Below are positions 24,406-33,155 of a stretch of DNA of 64,000 nucleotides, in pieces. Source of the DNA: Sulfuritalea sp. (GTDB lineage Bacteria; Pseudomonadota; Gammaproteobacteria; Burkholderiales; Rhodocyclaceae); contig JALHPU010000011.1 in the NCBI GenBank assembly GCA_022842325.1, forward strand, positions 1-64,000, written 5' to 3'. The notes beneath the pieces were generated by a model. The model was not told where the DNA came from, ran no database searches, and worked only from the letters and a program-made list of their open reading frames with translations. The position numbers and the translations under genes were made by a program. How positions within the stretch are numbered: the stretch's first letter is position 1; every line of letters begins with the position of its first letter.

Positions 24406-25092
24406 CTATGCCGGGTCCACGGGCGCCCTGCCCTCGCGCCCGGCCTTGCCCCTTGATTCGACAATCATCCGCGCCGCATCGGCTATCAATGCGGCCTGCG
24501 GCTGCGTGCCGTCGAGAACCAGGTCCGCGGCGGGAGCAACCCGGGCTTTCTGCAACTGCAGGATGAGTCGCACCTGATCCATGTACTGGCCCAGGTAGCT
24601 GTCGAGCCAGCACAGGAACTGGCGTGGATCGCCCTTGTCGGCGAGCGTGTCCGCCGTGAGGGCGCGAAGGTTTCTTGCCAGCGCGAGGTCGAGCGGCGTA
24701 TCGACCCATACCAGGAAATCGATCAACGCCGTGGTCTCTGCAAAAGCCCGCCCCAGCGGCATTTCCAGGACGATGAATTCGCCGGGGCGGATCGGCTGGC
24801 CGCTGGCCGGGTCGATCACGACTTCACCGCGGCGCAGCGCACTCACGGCTGCGGCAAAGCCGGGAGCGCGCAGGCTGTTGAAATCGGCGCCTTGCGCCTG
24901 CCAGCGCGCCAGTTCCGCGGGTGATAGGCGCGTGGCCTGTTCGTAGTCGTCGAAATGCAGGGTTGCAGCCTGGTTCAGCGCTTTCGCCAGGCCTTGCACC
25001 AGGGACGATTTGCCGCCTCCGATGGGGGCGGCCACCGCGACCACGCAAGTCGTGACCGGTTCGGTAGCAGCGGAGTCAACTGAGCGGGTCAT
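24406..25092 (-). CDS. P-loop kinase-like protein (uridine kinase/PRK type)
   Basis: The 228-residue protein has a Walker A APIGGGKSS (residues 22-30), then LHFDDYEQATRLSPAEL. This matches the position of the acidic phosphate-acceptor-site motif of uridine kinase, pantothenate kinase and phosphoribulokinase-type enzymes. VIVLEMPLGRAF-like and VWVDTPLDLALARN segments fit the Walker B and lid region. The natural substrate cannot be inferred. It overlaps the unrecognised gene upstream by 17 bp and is 6 bp from the ABC transporter, so the three are almost surely translated from one message. The Lys/Arg/Gly-rich tail is likely disordered. Confidence 0.75.
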   Translation of the reverse strand: MTRSVDSAATEPVTTCVVAVAAPIGGGKSSLVQGLAKALNQAATLHFDDYEQATRLSPAELARWQAQGADFNSLRAPGFAAAVSALRRGEVVIDPASGQPIRPGEFIVLEMPLGRAFAETTALIDFLVWVDTPLDLALARNLRALTADTLADKGDPRQFLCWLDSYLGQYMDQVRLILQLQKARVAPAADLVLDGTQPQAALIADAARMIVESRGKAGREGRAPVDPA

Positions 25093-25894
25093 AGTAGATC
25101 GTCAGGAAGTCCTGTCCGTCACGGCTGAGTCCGCCCGAGATGTGGCAGAGCGTTCTCGCGGCAACATCCGGCCACAAGGACTGGAAGCGGGATGTCGGAA
25201 TCGAATGGCGTCGTGCCAGCTCAAAGGCTTGGGATTCGATGGCGGTGAGCTTCAACTGCGCAGCATGGAAATTGAGGTCGAACGACGCGCGTGGATTGTC
25301 TGTTTCCCTGACCTCGAGATACATCGGTGGCGCGCTTTTATCCGTGGTGGTTTGTCTCGTGAGCGTGCGCACCAGGTCAAGGACTGGATGGTCAATCCGC
25401 TCCGGATAAAGCGCGGCGATCCTGGCCAGCACCTGTTCATGCGCCAGGCCGGGAAAGCAGCGGTAGCTCGCCACCGCACGGCGGCGAGGGTCCAGCGCAT
25501 CCCATTTGAAGGCCCGATGCAGCAGGAAGGATTCAATTCCGGCAGCGCGTGCAGCGTCGAGCCCTGCCGCATATTCCAGATAGACCTTGAAAATGGCACT
25601 GCCTGGGCCTTCCTCGTAGCCGAAGTGCACCACGTCGGCGCCCGCGTATTGATCCACCATGGATGCCAGCAGATCGGCAGGCATTTCCAGCCTGCGGCAC
25701 AGGGCGCCAAGCTGCGCCGACGGCAGGTCGGCCGCCAGCAAGCCGGCGAGGAAGCGCTTTTCGAGCAGTCTGCCCTCGCTCATTTTGAAGGATTTTTCGT
25801 AACCGTCGAGCGGCTGTGCCAGCAGCCAGGCCAGCAGCAGGCTCGCCCGCGCCGCCGGCGCGAGCGCAGTCCCGGCCTCGGGGAAGGACAGCAT
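25076..25894 (-). CDS. Unrecognised protein of the giant-protein gene series
   Basis: I do not recognise this 272-residue protein. It has no signal peptide or clear membrane helix. Visible features are an N-terminal helical part (LLLAWLLAQPLDGYEKSF), a central segment HFGYEEGPGSAIFKVYLEYA, LLHRAFKWDALDPRRRAVASYRC with several aromatic and basic residues, and an ending HISGGLSRDGQDFLTIYYD. The last pattern looks like a beta-strand-rich, possibly enzymatic fold. I place the start at the ATG at 25892-25894, which overlaps the stop of the HlyD-type gene (TGATG); a start at 25921 would add nine residues. It overlaps the kinase-like gene by 17 bp, so the two proteins are probably made together. Confidence 0.7.
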   Translation of the reverse strand: MLSFPEAGTALAPAARASLLLAWLLAQPLDGYEKSFKMSEGRLLEKRFLAGLLAADLPSAQLGALCRRLEMPADLLASMVDQYAGADVVHFGYEEGPGSAIFKVYLEYAAGLDAARAAGIESFLLHRAFKWDALDPRRRAVASYRCFPGLAHEQVLARIAALYPERIDHPVLDLVRTLTRQTTTDKSAPPMYLEVRETDNPRASFDLNFHAAQLKLTAIESQAFELARRHSIPTSRFQSLWPDVAARTLCHISGGLSRDGQDFLTIYYDPLS

Positions 25895-26721
25895 CACTTG
25901 GTCGCGAAGCGTGCCTTGCACTTGATGCCTGCCGGGACCTTGTTGCCAGGATTGGGCAGCTCCAGGCGGATGCCGAAGGTACCGCTGGCAGCATCGATGA
26001 GGCGGTCGACCACGACCACCCGGGCCTTGTACACGCCGGGCAGCAGCGGATCGAGGCGGATCTCGGCGCTCATGCCGATCTTGACCGCGCCGAACAATTC
26101 GACCGGCGCAATGACCTCGACATTGAGGGGGTCGATCTGGGCGATCCGCAGCATCGGCTTTTCATTGGCCACCCGCTCGCCGGGCCCGAGAAAGCGCTCC
26201 ACCACGACACCGTTGAGCGGACTGCGGATCGAGCGCTGCTCCAGCACCTGCTCCTGCTGCCTGACTTCGAGCCCGGCGATGCGGGTCTGGGTCTCGATCT
26301 CGTCCTTTTCATTGGCCGAGATCAGTTCCTTGCTGAACAATTCCTTGTTGCGTTCCACCTTGCGCTTGCCGAACTCCTCCTGTGCCTTGCGCAGTTCGAG
26401 GTTGGCCGCCTCGACCGACGAGTTGAGCCGCGCCACCACCTGCCCCTTGCCGACGTTGGCGCCGCGATCCACCAGCACCTGATTCAGGGTACCTTCGACC
26501 GGGCTGCCGACGTTGGCCACCAAATGCGGTTCGAGCAGGCACTCCATGTCGTCGCCGAGTTTCTTGCCGGCGTTGCCGCTTTGCACGGCGGCGACCGGCC
26601 GCGGCGGGACGAAGGGCGCGGCGGCCGGTCGCGGCTGAGCCGCAACGTCGGCGGCCAGAGCCGCGGGAAGATTGGCCAGCAACAGCGCTGCTGCCAGTGC
26701 CGATATCGAAAACTGCCGCAT
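25894..26721 (-). CDS. Exported HlyD/RND-type periplasmic adaptor
   Basis: The 275-residue protein has a Sec signal peptide (cleavage probably after ALA, residue 23). A lipoyl-like hairpin follows (VGSPVEGTLNQVLVDRGANVGKG), then a coiled-coil hairpin (AANLELRKAQEEFGKRKVERN), a second lipoyl half (IRSPLNGVVVERFLGPGERV) and a beta-barrel. Such adaptors link inner-membrane pumps to outer-membrane channels. I chose the ATG at 26719-26721, preceded by GAGGAAAG; an earlier start at 26838 would run over the SecA-like gene. It lies 17 bp downstream of the SecA-like gene. It is the third HlyD-type protein of the series and the only one with a cleavable signal and no membrane anchor. Confidence 0.85.
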   Translation of the reverse strand: MRQFSISALAAALLLANLPAALAADVAAQPRPAAAPFVPPRPVAAVQSGNAGKKLGDDMECLLEPHLVANVGSPVEGTLNQVLVDRGANVGKGQVVARLNSSVEAANLELRKAQEEFGKRKVERNKELFSKELISANEKDEIETQTRIAGLEVRQQEQVLEQRSIRSPLNGVVVERFLGPGERVANEKPMLRIAQIDPLNVEVIAPVELFGAVKIGMSAEIRLDPLLPGVYKARVVVVDRLIDAASGTFGIRLELPNPGNKVPAGIKCKARFATK

Positions 26722-26738
26722 GTGGCTTTCCTCGTGAA

Positions 26739-28733
26739 TTATTCGGGCCTGCCCGAAAAGGACAGGATGTCGCCTTGCTGTTTGTCGGATTTGAGCAGCT
26801 TGCGCCGGATGCCGGACTGCGTCCATTCGGTGCGCCACTGCGCAAAATCGATGAAGCGCTTTTTGGCCGCCTCAGCCCTGGGACCGCCACGGCGGACGAA
26901 GCGTCGCAACAGCCACTCCAGCACGCCGCCCGTGAACGGCAGCACCAGCGGATCTTGCAGCGAAAGGATGGCCTCGAAGTGCCCCGGATCCCCCTGGCGC
27001 GCACAACGGCCTCCCAACTGACGGTCGATGCGCCCGGCTTCATGGCGTTCCGACAGTATCACATGCAGTCCGCCGAGTTCCTCGACGCCGGACCCGAGCT
27101 TGATGTCGGTGCCGCGCCCGGCCATGTTGGTGGCGATTGTGATGCGGCCGGGCTCGCCGGCCTCGGCGACGATGGCGGCTTCTTCGCCGTCCTGCTTGGC
27201 GTTAAGCACCTGGTGTGCCAGCCCGCGTTCCGTCAGCAGCCGGCTCGCCACCTCCGAGGCCGCCACCGAACGCGTGCCGAGCAGGATCGGAACGCCTCTG
27301 GCATTCAGTTCGGCGACGCGATCGGCAACGCAGTGCCACTTCTCGTCCTCGGTCTCGAAGATTCGATCCGGCACGTATATCCGCTTGCTCGGGCGATGAG
27401 TCGGCACCGGCACCACGGCAAGGCCATACACGGCGCCCAGTTCGCCCGCCACTTCCTTGGCGGTTCCGGTCATGCCGGACAGATGCAGGTAGCGACGGAA
27501 AAAGCGCTGATAGCTGATACGCGCCAGCGGCTCCTTGCGCGAGGTCAGCTCGCAGCCTTCCTTGGTTTCGATCAGTTGGTGCAGACCCTGGCCCCAGGAA
27601 CGGTCGGCCATCACGCGCCCGGTGAATTCGTCGACCACCTGGATCTTGCCGTCGCGCACCAGGTAATGCTCGTCGCGAACGAAGAGATGGAGCGCGCTCA
27701 GTCCCTGTGTCACCAGTTCCTCACGGCGCATGGCGCCGGCCCAGACGCCGCCCAGCGCCTGGCACAGGTCGACCACACGCCGGTGGCCGGCCTCGGTCAG
27801 CGCCACCCGGCGCTCGGCCCTGATCACCAGGAAATCATCGCCGGCCACCAGTTGCTGCGCCAGGTCGAGGGCCTGCCGTGCGACCAGCGCTTCATCGCCC
27901 GAGGACACCTCGGCGGAAATGATCAGCGGCGTGCGCGCCTCGTCGGCGAGCACGCTGTCGGCTTCGTCGACAATCGCGAAATTCAGGCCCCGCAGCAGCA
28001 ACCGGCGGATGCGCGCATCGGCTCCATAGAGCTTTTCCAGCTTCAGATGCAGGGAACTCGAGCTGGCGCCGAGCAGGATGCGATCGCGCAGGTAATCGAA
28101 GACCACCGTCTTGTTGGTGCAATAGACCACGTCGGCCTGGTAGGCGCGCTGCCTGGCCTGGTGGTCCATTTCGGCGGTGGCCGCGGCGACGGTGAGGCCG
28201 AGGGTCTCGTAGATCGGCCGCATCAGTTCGCAGTCGCGTTCGACCAGGTAGTCATTGACGGTGATGACATGCACCGGAATCCCTGCCAGTGCCGCCGTGC
28301 AGGCCGGCAGCGTGGCCGTCAGCGTCTTGCCCTCGCCGGTATGCATCTCCGCGACCATGCCGTTGATCAGGACCCAGCCGCCGATCAGTTGCACATCGAA
28401 GTGACGCATGCCGAGCATGCGCTCCGCGGTTTCCCGCACCAGTGCAAAGGCGCGGGCGACCAGATGGTCGCGCAAGCCGTCACGCCGCAAAGCGCGCTTG
28501 AGTTCGCGCGCCGCTTCGCGCAGTGCTGTCGCGTCCAGTCCCTGGCAAGCGTCGGCGACCAGGGCAACCCGGCCGAGGATGGAGTTGATGCGCTCCGGGC
28601 GCGAGCGCATCGCCCGCTGGACGCGTCCGGTCAGCGCCACGCCGAACCGGTCGAGCCATTCGTCGCCGCCGATCTCGCCCTGCTCCGGGTAGATCTGGTC
28701 GAAAGTCGGCGCTGGCGCGACGGCGTCAAACAT
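26739..28733 (-). CDS. Short SecA-like ATPase of the giant-protein series
   Basis: The 664-residue protein is a SecA paralogue. Walker A MHTGEGKT is at 130-137, and VDEADSVLADEARTPLIIS at 255-273 matches the SecA DEAD-type motif and the entry to the preprotein cross-linking domain (about 270-370). MTGTA is at 421-425, TNMAGRGTDIKLG at 535-547, and the motif VI region ERHEAGRIDRQLGGRCARQGD at 562-581. It ends about 75 residues after that, where housekeeping SecA (about 900 residues) continues into the helical scaffold, helical wing, two-helix finger and zinc tail. The usual QLRGR is QLGGR here. It overlaps the M50 gene by 8 bp. A dedicated motor for the giant protein is inferred from context. 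Confidence 0.85.
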   Translation of the reverse strand: MFDAVAPAPTFDQIYPEQGEIGGDEWLDRFGVALTGRVQRAMRSRPERINSILGRVALVADACQGLDATALREAARELKRALRRDGLRDHLVARAFALVRETAERMLGMRHFDVQLIGGWVLINGMVAEMHTGEGKTLTATLPACTAALAGIPVHVITVNDYLVERDCELMRPIYETLGLTVAAATAEMDHQARQRAYQADVVYCTNKTVVFDYLRDRILLGASSSSLHLKLEKLYGADARIRRLLLRGLNFAIVDEADSVLADEARTPLIISAEVSSGDEALVARQALDLAQQLVAGDDFLVIRAERRVALTEAGHRRVVDLCQALGGVWAGAMRREELVTQGLSALHLFVRDEHYLVRDGKIQVVDEFTGRVMADRSWGQGLHQLIETKEGCELTSRKEPLARISYQRFFRRYLHLSGMTGTAKEVAGELGAVYGLAVVPVPTHRPSKRIYVPDRIFETEDEKWHCVADRVAELNARGVPILLGTRSVAASEVASRLLTERGLAHQVLNAKQDGEEAAIVAEAGEPGRITIATNMAGRGTDIKLGSGVEELGGLHVILSERHEAGRIDRQLGGRCARQGDPGHFEAILSLQDPLVLPFTGGVLEWLLRRFVRRGGPRAEAAKKRFIDFAQWRTEWTQSGIRRKLLKSDKQQGDILSFSGRPE

Positions 28734-30873
28734 TGAAGCGCTTCAGAAAAACGCGCCGCACCTGGCGGTACCACTGCTCCGCCAGCGGTTCCGGCTCATG
28801 CTCGAAGCGGACATAGATGCGGCCGCCGATGTAGTTGGCCGGAGCCCCCGAGGTCAGATCGAGGTCGAGCACGAAGAGCTTTTCCAGCGCCCTGCCGTCG
28901 CCCGACTTGCTCGGATCGAGGCCGATCTTGCCGCCACCCTGCAGGCTCAGCGTCATGCTCGGCAACTCATCGGTGGCGGCCGGCACCTCGCGCTTGATCT
29001 GCGCCAGGAAGGGGTTGCCGATGCCGCCTGCCGGGCGGATCTCGACCTTGCGCGTACGCTTGCTGACCAGGTTTTCCTCGGCCTGCGCCACCACCACGCG
29101 CACATTGCTGGCCGCGCTGTCGCTGACGTAGGCCAGCACCTCGCCGCGCTGGGTGAACCTGCCCGGCGCATTCTGCACGTCGGCCATGACGAACACGCCA
29201 GTCGATGGGCTGCGCACCTCGAGTTCCGCCTGGCGCCGGTGGGCAAGTTCCAGGGCGGCAACCAGGTGCGCCTTCTGCTCGTTGATCATGTCGGCCTGGA
29301 CGCGCTTGGAAACAAGCGACGCGTTGTACCTCGCCTCCAGTTCATCGAGCTGGGCCTGCAGCACACGCGTGCGCGCCGCGAGTTCGGGATCCGCACATTC
29401 GATCAGCACGTCGCCGCGACTGACGAACTGGCCCGGCTTCGCCACCACCCGGGTGATGAAGCCATCGACGGTGCTGCGCACCTGCGCCTCCTCCGGCGCC
29501 CAGATTACGCCTTCGGTGCGTGTCGAGCTTGGCGCCGGCAGCCAGCCGAAGAGCACAATCACGAACAGGGCGATCAGGCCCGATGACAGCAGTGCCCGCT
29601 TGCGGTGCGTGTCCAGCTTCGGATTGGCGACCAGGTAGTGCAGTTTCTTCACCGCCGGAATCACCAGCATCGTGGCAAACGCCCAGATCGCCAGCACGAT
29701 GCCGATGAAGAAGAACTGGCTCGCCACCAGCAGGGCAATCGAGATCATCATGAACATGCGATAGAGGAAGGAGCCGATCGAGTAGGACACGAACCAGCCC
29801 GGCTCGCCGTGGGCCACCACCGGAGTGCTGCCGCCCTCGACGCCAAACAGGTAGCGATTGACCAGATAGCCCAGGTAGTCGTTGGAACGCTGCCCCAGGT
29901 TGGGAATTTCCAGCCAGTCGGACAGGATGTAGTAGCCGTCGTAGCGCAGCAGCGGATTGGCATTGAACAGCAGGGTCGACACGCCGGCAACGAGGATCAC
30001 GTTGTAGGCGATCGCGCGCTCGACGCCCGGTTCCAGGTTCACCCAGGCGAACACTGCCAGGGCAGCGAGGAATATCTCGACCAGCATGCCGGCGGCACCC
30101 ACCAGCATGCGGCTCTTCTTGTCGCGGAAGGCGGTGGCGCCCGAGGCATCGACATAGGGTATCGGCATCAGCACCAGCAGCATGATGCCCATTTCATGGA
30201 CTTCGCCGCCGTCCGCCTTGGTCGCCAGGGCATGACCAAACTCGTGCACGGCCTTGATCAGCGGGAAGACGATCCAGATCAGCAGCAGGTTCTGCACCGA
30301 AAACACCTGGTCGACCACGTTGCCGGACAATTCCGTCCAGTGCATGCCGATCAGCACCAGCGCCCAGCCGACCACTGCCAGCCAGGCCGCGGCGCCGTGC
30401 CAGCCGATCAGCGGCCTGACGAAGGGCAACATGCGGTCGAGCAGCCGGTCCGGGTCGAACAGGGGAATGCGCAGGGCCAGCGGATTGCCCAGATACTGCT
30501 TCCAGCGCATGCGCACATGCTTCTTGCGCCGCTGCTGCAATTCATGCAGATCGGGCGGCGCATCGCTTTGCAGCACGTCGGCGCGATGCAGATCGGACAG
30601 CAGCTTGATGACTTCGTCCTGGGTCGGCACCTCGTCGCCGAGGCGGTTGCAGGCGACCTCCCAGATTTCGTCGAGCGTGCGGCGGCCATCCATCAGGCCG
30701 ATGATCAGGTTGGCCACCGGCGTGAAGCGATGGAACTTGCCGGTCGAGTGGTTCTGCAGCACGTACCAGACGCCGCCGCGGTAGATGTGGCGATGGATCT
30801 GTGCATGGTTGCGCAGGCGCGGACGGATCGCGGCGACGCGGTACCAGGAGGTGCTGAACAGGGATTGACTCAC
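28726..30873 (-). CDS. PqqD-like / M50 metalloprotease / HlyD fusion protein
   Basis: The 715-residue membrane protein has three parts. Residues about 25-105 resemble a PqqD-type winged domain (FHRFTPVANLIIGLMDGRRT, then a helical region ending LLSDLHRADVLQ), which in RiPP systems binds peptide substrates. Residues about 155-445 form an M50 site-2-protease-like membrane domain with HEFGH at 210-214 and NANPLLRYDG at 304-313. Residues about 455-700 form a HlyD-type adaptor with a lipoyl motif (VRSTVDGFITRVVAKPGQFV) and a long coiled coil. The start is GTG at 30873. It lies 31 bp downstream of the GAF-HlyD gene and overlaps the SecA-like gene by 8 bp. It could process or hand over the giant substrate at the inner membrane. 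Confidence 0.85.
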   Translation of the reverse strand: MSQSLFSTSWYRVAAIRPRLRNHAQIHRHIYRGGVWYVLQNHSTGKFHRFTPVANLIIGLMDGRRTLDEIWEVACNRLGDEVPTQDEVIKLLSDLHRADVLQSDAPPDLHELQQRRKKHVRMRWKQYLGNPLALRIPLFDPDRLLDRMLPFVRPLIGWHGAAAWLAVVGWALVLIGMHWTELSGNVVDQVFSVQNLLLIWIVFPLIKAVHEFGHALATKADGGEVHEMGIMLLVLMPIPYVDASGATAFRDKKSRMLVGAAGMLVEIFLAALAVFAWVNLEPGVERAIAYNVILVAGVSTLLFNANPLLRYDGYYILSDWLEIPNLGQRSNDYLGYLVNRYLFGVEGGSTPVVAHGEPGWFVSYSIGSFLYRMFMMISIALLVASQFFFIGIVLAIWAFATMLVIPAVKKLHYLVANPKLDTHRKRALLSSGLIALFVIVLFGWLPAPSSTRTEGVIWAPEEAQVRSTVDGFITRVVAKPGQFVSRGDVLIECADPELAARTRVLQAQLDELEARYNASLVSKRVQADMINEQKAHLVAALELAHRRQAELEVRSPSTGVFVMADVQNAPGRFTQRGEVLAYVSDSAASNVRVVVAQAEENLVSKRTRKVEIRPAGGIGNPFLAQIKREVPAATDELPSMTLSLQGGGKIGLDPSKSGDGRALEKLFVLDLDLTSGAPANYIGGRIYVRFEHEPEPLAEQWYRQVRRVFLKRFNV

Positions 30874-30904
30874 GATGTCATGCGGGACACGGTGCGGTGG
30901 GCGG

Positions 30905-32755
30905 CTACAACCAGGTCCACAGGGTCAGGCGCAGCCAATCGACGAACTTGTGGGTCCAGATCCAGATCAGTCGGGCCCGCCCCGCCTCGACCTTGGCGAC
31001 CCCGTCCATGCCCGGACGCAGGCGCTCGGAACCGCGTCCCAGCAGCGCCTCGACGCGGAAAAAGCTGCGCCCTTCGCGCGCCACGGCGACCGGCGTGACC
31101 TGGGTCACGGTGAGCGGAAAGACTTCGCCCGGCATCGAGGTCAGCGCCAGCGAACCGGCCTGGTCGGCCCTGATCGCCGTGATGTCGCTTTCATCGACTT
31201 CGAGGATCACGCGATAGGCATTCAGCGGCGCCACCTCGAACAGCGTCTGGCCGCGGCGCACGGCGCTGCCCAGCGACTGGTGCAGGTCACCGCTGACGAC
31301 GATACCGGCAAAGGGTGCGGTAATCTGGGTGCGCGACAGCTGTTCCGCAAGCAGGTTCATCTGCGCATCGGCCTGCTGCACCTGCGACAAGGTGATATTG
31401 CTCTGCGCCCGGTCATGCTGGGCCACCGCCTCCTGATACTGCTTGGCGTACTGCGCGCGCTGGCTGGTCCATTTATAGTACTCCAGCCGCAGATCGCGGT
31501 CATCCAGGGTGGCCAGCTCGGTGCCGGCGGCCACCACGTCGCCGGCGCGGTGCGTGGCGCTGGCCACGTAGCCATCGAAGGGTGCCACCAGCACGCGGCG
31601 CACCGCGCCTTCCAGAGTGGCATTGGCGGCGACCCGGTGTTCGCCCGTGGCAAAGCTGAAGAACACCGCCAGCAGCATCGCCACCGAGGCCGCCAACTTG
31701 CGGCCAAAATGGCGCGGGCCGAGAAACTTGCGCAATTCCGTTTGCGCCGCGTCCTTGATCCGGGCCACCAGCAGGCGCTCGTTGAGGCGTTTGGCTTCGA
31801 TGATGCGGGAGCCGAGGGCGACCACGGCCTGGCACAACTCCACGGTTGCCGGATCGAAGGGGCGCGCGCCGGGACGCTCGAAGCTGAATGCGCCGGTCGC
31901 CAGTTCGCCGACCGCGAAGGGCACCGTCAGCACGCTGTCGCTGCCGAATTCCCGCGCCAGGGCCGCGTGGTCCCGCGTCACCAGGGTTTCGTCGTCACGC
32001 GCAGGAAGCACGATGATCGACTTCTGGTCGAGCGCTTCGTCCATCGCGGTGCCGATGGCGCGAATCAGGTTCATCCTTTCGCCGAACTCGGCGCTGTGCG
32101 ATACCGCAACGACCCGGGTATTCTGCTCGCGGACGAAGCCGATGCTGACTCGGTCGCAATCGAGCCGGATCGCCAGGTCCGTGGCCAGTGCCTGCGCGGC
32201 GGCCTGGAAGCCGTCTTCGGCCAGCGCCGAGGCGACCATGTCCAGCGTGGCCATCAGGCGCTCGCGCGTCTTTTGCTCCTCCTGCGACTGGTCTTTGCGC
32301 AGAAGCGATTCGAGGCCGCCACAGCCCCAGCGCAGGTGCTGCAACTGCCCCTGCAGGCGGCCTTCCTGCTGGGTCGTGCATTCAATGGCCACCAGGCCGT
32401 GCAGGTGGCCGTCCACCAGCACCGGCGCAGCAATGACGGAGTGCGGACGCTGCCTGAGTACTATGGGCCGGCGCTGCGCCAGCGCATTGCCCGCCACTTC
32501 GGCCAGCAGCGGCGTCGCCGTCTGCCCGCGCGGCCAGACGCTGACCGGCACGTAGGGGCCACTGTCGGGGGGGCCCAGCACCAGAACGCCGCGCGTGGCG
32601 CCTTCGATCATCGCGCATTGCAAGGCCAGCCAGGCCTGTCCGGCGGCGTCGACCGAATCGGCAGCCGACCAGGTCTGCCAGAGAGTGTCCTCAGCCACAG
32701 GAGACTCGACGTCCGGCACGGCATCCTGCACAGGCGTGGGCAAATGCGGATTCAC
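30905..32755 (-). CDS. GAF-GAF-TM-HlyD fusion protein
   Basis: The 616-residue protein has two GAF-like sensor domains in the cytoplasmic half (about 35-150 and 165-320, with RLDCDRVSIGFVREQNTRVVAV, split as LDCDRVSIGFVRE). A single membrane helix follows (LAASVAMLLAVFFSFATG, 354-371). The periplasmic HlyD-type adaptor has a lipoyl half (LVAPFDGYVASATHRAGDVV), a coiled coil, the second half ITAPFAGIVVSGDLHQSLGS and a beta-barrel. The start is GTG at 32755. A sensor joined directly to an export adaptor suggests that export is gated by a cytoplasmic ligand such as a cyclic nucleotide; the ligand is unknown. It follows the DUF3467 gene by 73 bp. Confidence 0.83.
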   Translation of the reverse strand: MNPHLPTPVQDAVPDVESPVAEDTLWQTWSAADSVDAAGQAWLALQCAMIEGATRGVLVLGPPDSGPYVPVSVWPRGQTATPLLAEVAGNALAQRRPIVLRQRPHSVIAAPVLVDGHLHGLVAIECTTQQEGRLQGQLQHLRWGCGGLESLLRKDQSQEEQKTRERLMATLDMVASALAEDGFQAAAQALATDLAIRLDCDRVSIGFVREQNTRVVAVSHSAEFGERMNLIRAIGTAMDEALDQKSIIVLPARDDETLVTRDHAALAREFGSDSVLTVPFAVGELATGAFSFERPGARPFDPATVELCQAVVALGSRIIEAKRLNERLLVARIKDAAQTELRKFLGPRHFGRKLAASVAMLLAVFFSFATGEHRVAANATLEGAVRRVLVAPFDGYVASATHRAGDVVAAGTELATLDDRDLRLEYYKWTSQRAQYAKQYQEAVAQHDRAQSNITLSQVQQADAQMNLLAEQLSRTQITAPFAGIVVSGDLHQSLGSAVRRGQTLFEVAPLNAYRVILEVDESDITAIRADQAGSLALTSMPGEVFPLTVTQVTPVAVAREGRSFFRVEALLGRGSERLRPGMDGVAKVEAGRARLIWIWTHKFVDWLRLTLWTWL

Positions 32756-32828
32756 GGATTTTCGACCTGGCGAGTCAGGGGCGCGGCACCGCAGCCGGCC
32801 CCTGGGCTAGGGGTAAGCGCGACAAGGC

Positions 32829-33146
32829 TCAGGCTTCGAGCTTGAGCTGTCCGTAGCGCGCTTCATATTCCTTGAGGACGCGATCGAGCAATCCGGCCAG
32901 TCGCTTTGCCGCATAGGGGTTGAGCACGATGCGGTCCGACAGCATGACCTTGACTTCCTTCTGGCCCGAATGCCAGGCCTGGTTGGCGCCGAACAGCAGC
33001 GTGATTTCCTCACGCGAGCCCAGTACGTTGCACACATTCGAATAGGAGGTGTTCATGCGCGTATCGTCCCAAACGACTTTCTGCACATCAGGCACGGATT
33101 TCGTCATCTCTGCCGCCGCTGCTTCCCCAGTATTGCTCTTGGCCAT
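32829..33146 (-). CDS. DUF3467 family small protein
   Basis: The 105-residue cytoplasmic-looking protein matches the DUF3467 pattern. YSNVCNVLGSREEITLLFG (residues about 36-54) is followed by VKVMLSDRIVLNPYAAKRLAGLL and an ending YEARYGQLKLE. The family function is unknown; members are small and lie in varied operons. The ATG at 33144-33146 has a strong GAGGAAG site. It starts 9 bp after the stop of the giant gene, so it is likely translated from the same message and may act as a partner or regulator of its export. Confidence 0.85.
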   Translation of the reverse strand: MAKSNTGEAAAAEMTKSVPDVQKVVWDDTRMNTSYSNVCNVLGSREEITLLFGANQAWHSGQKEVKVMLSDRIVLNPYAAKRLAGLLDRVLKEYEARYGQLKLEA

Positions 33147-33155
33147 AGATCTTCC

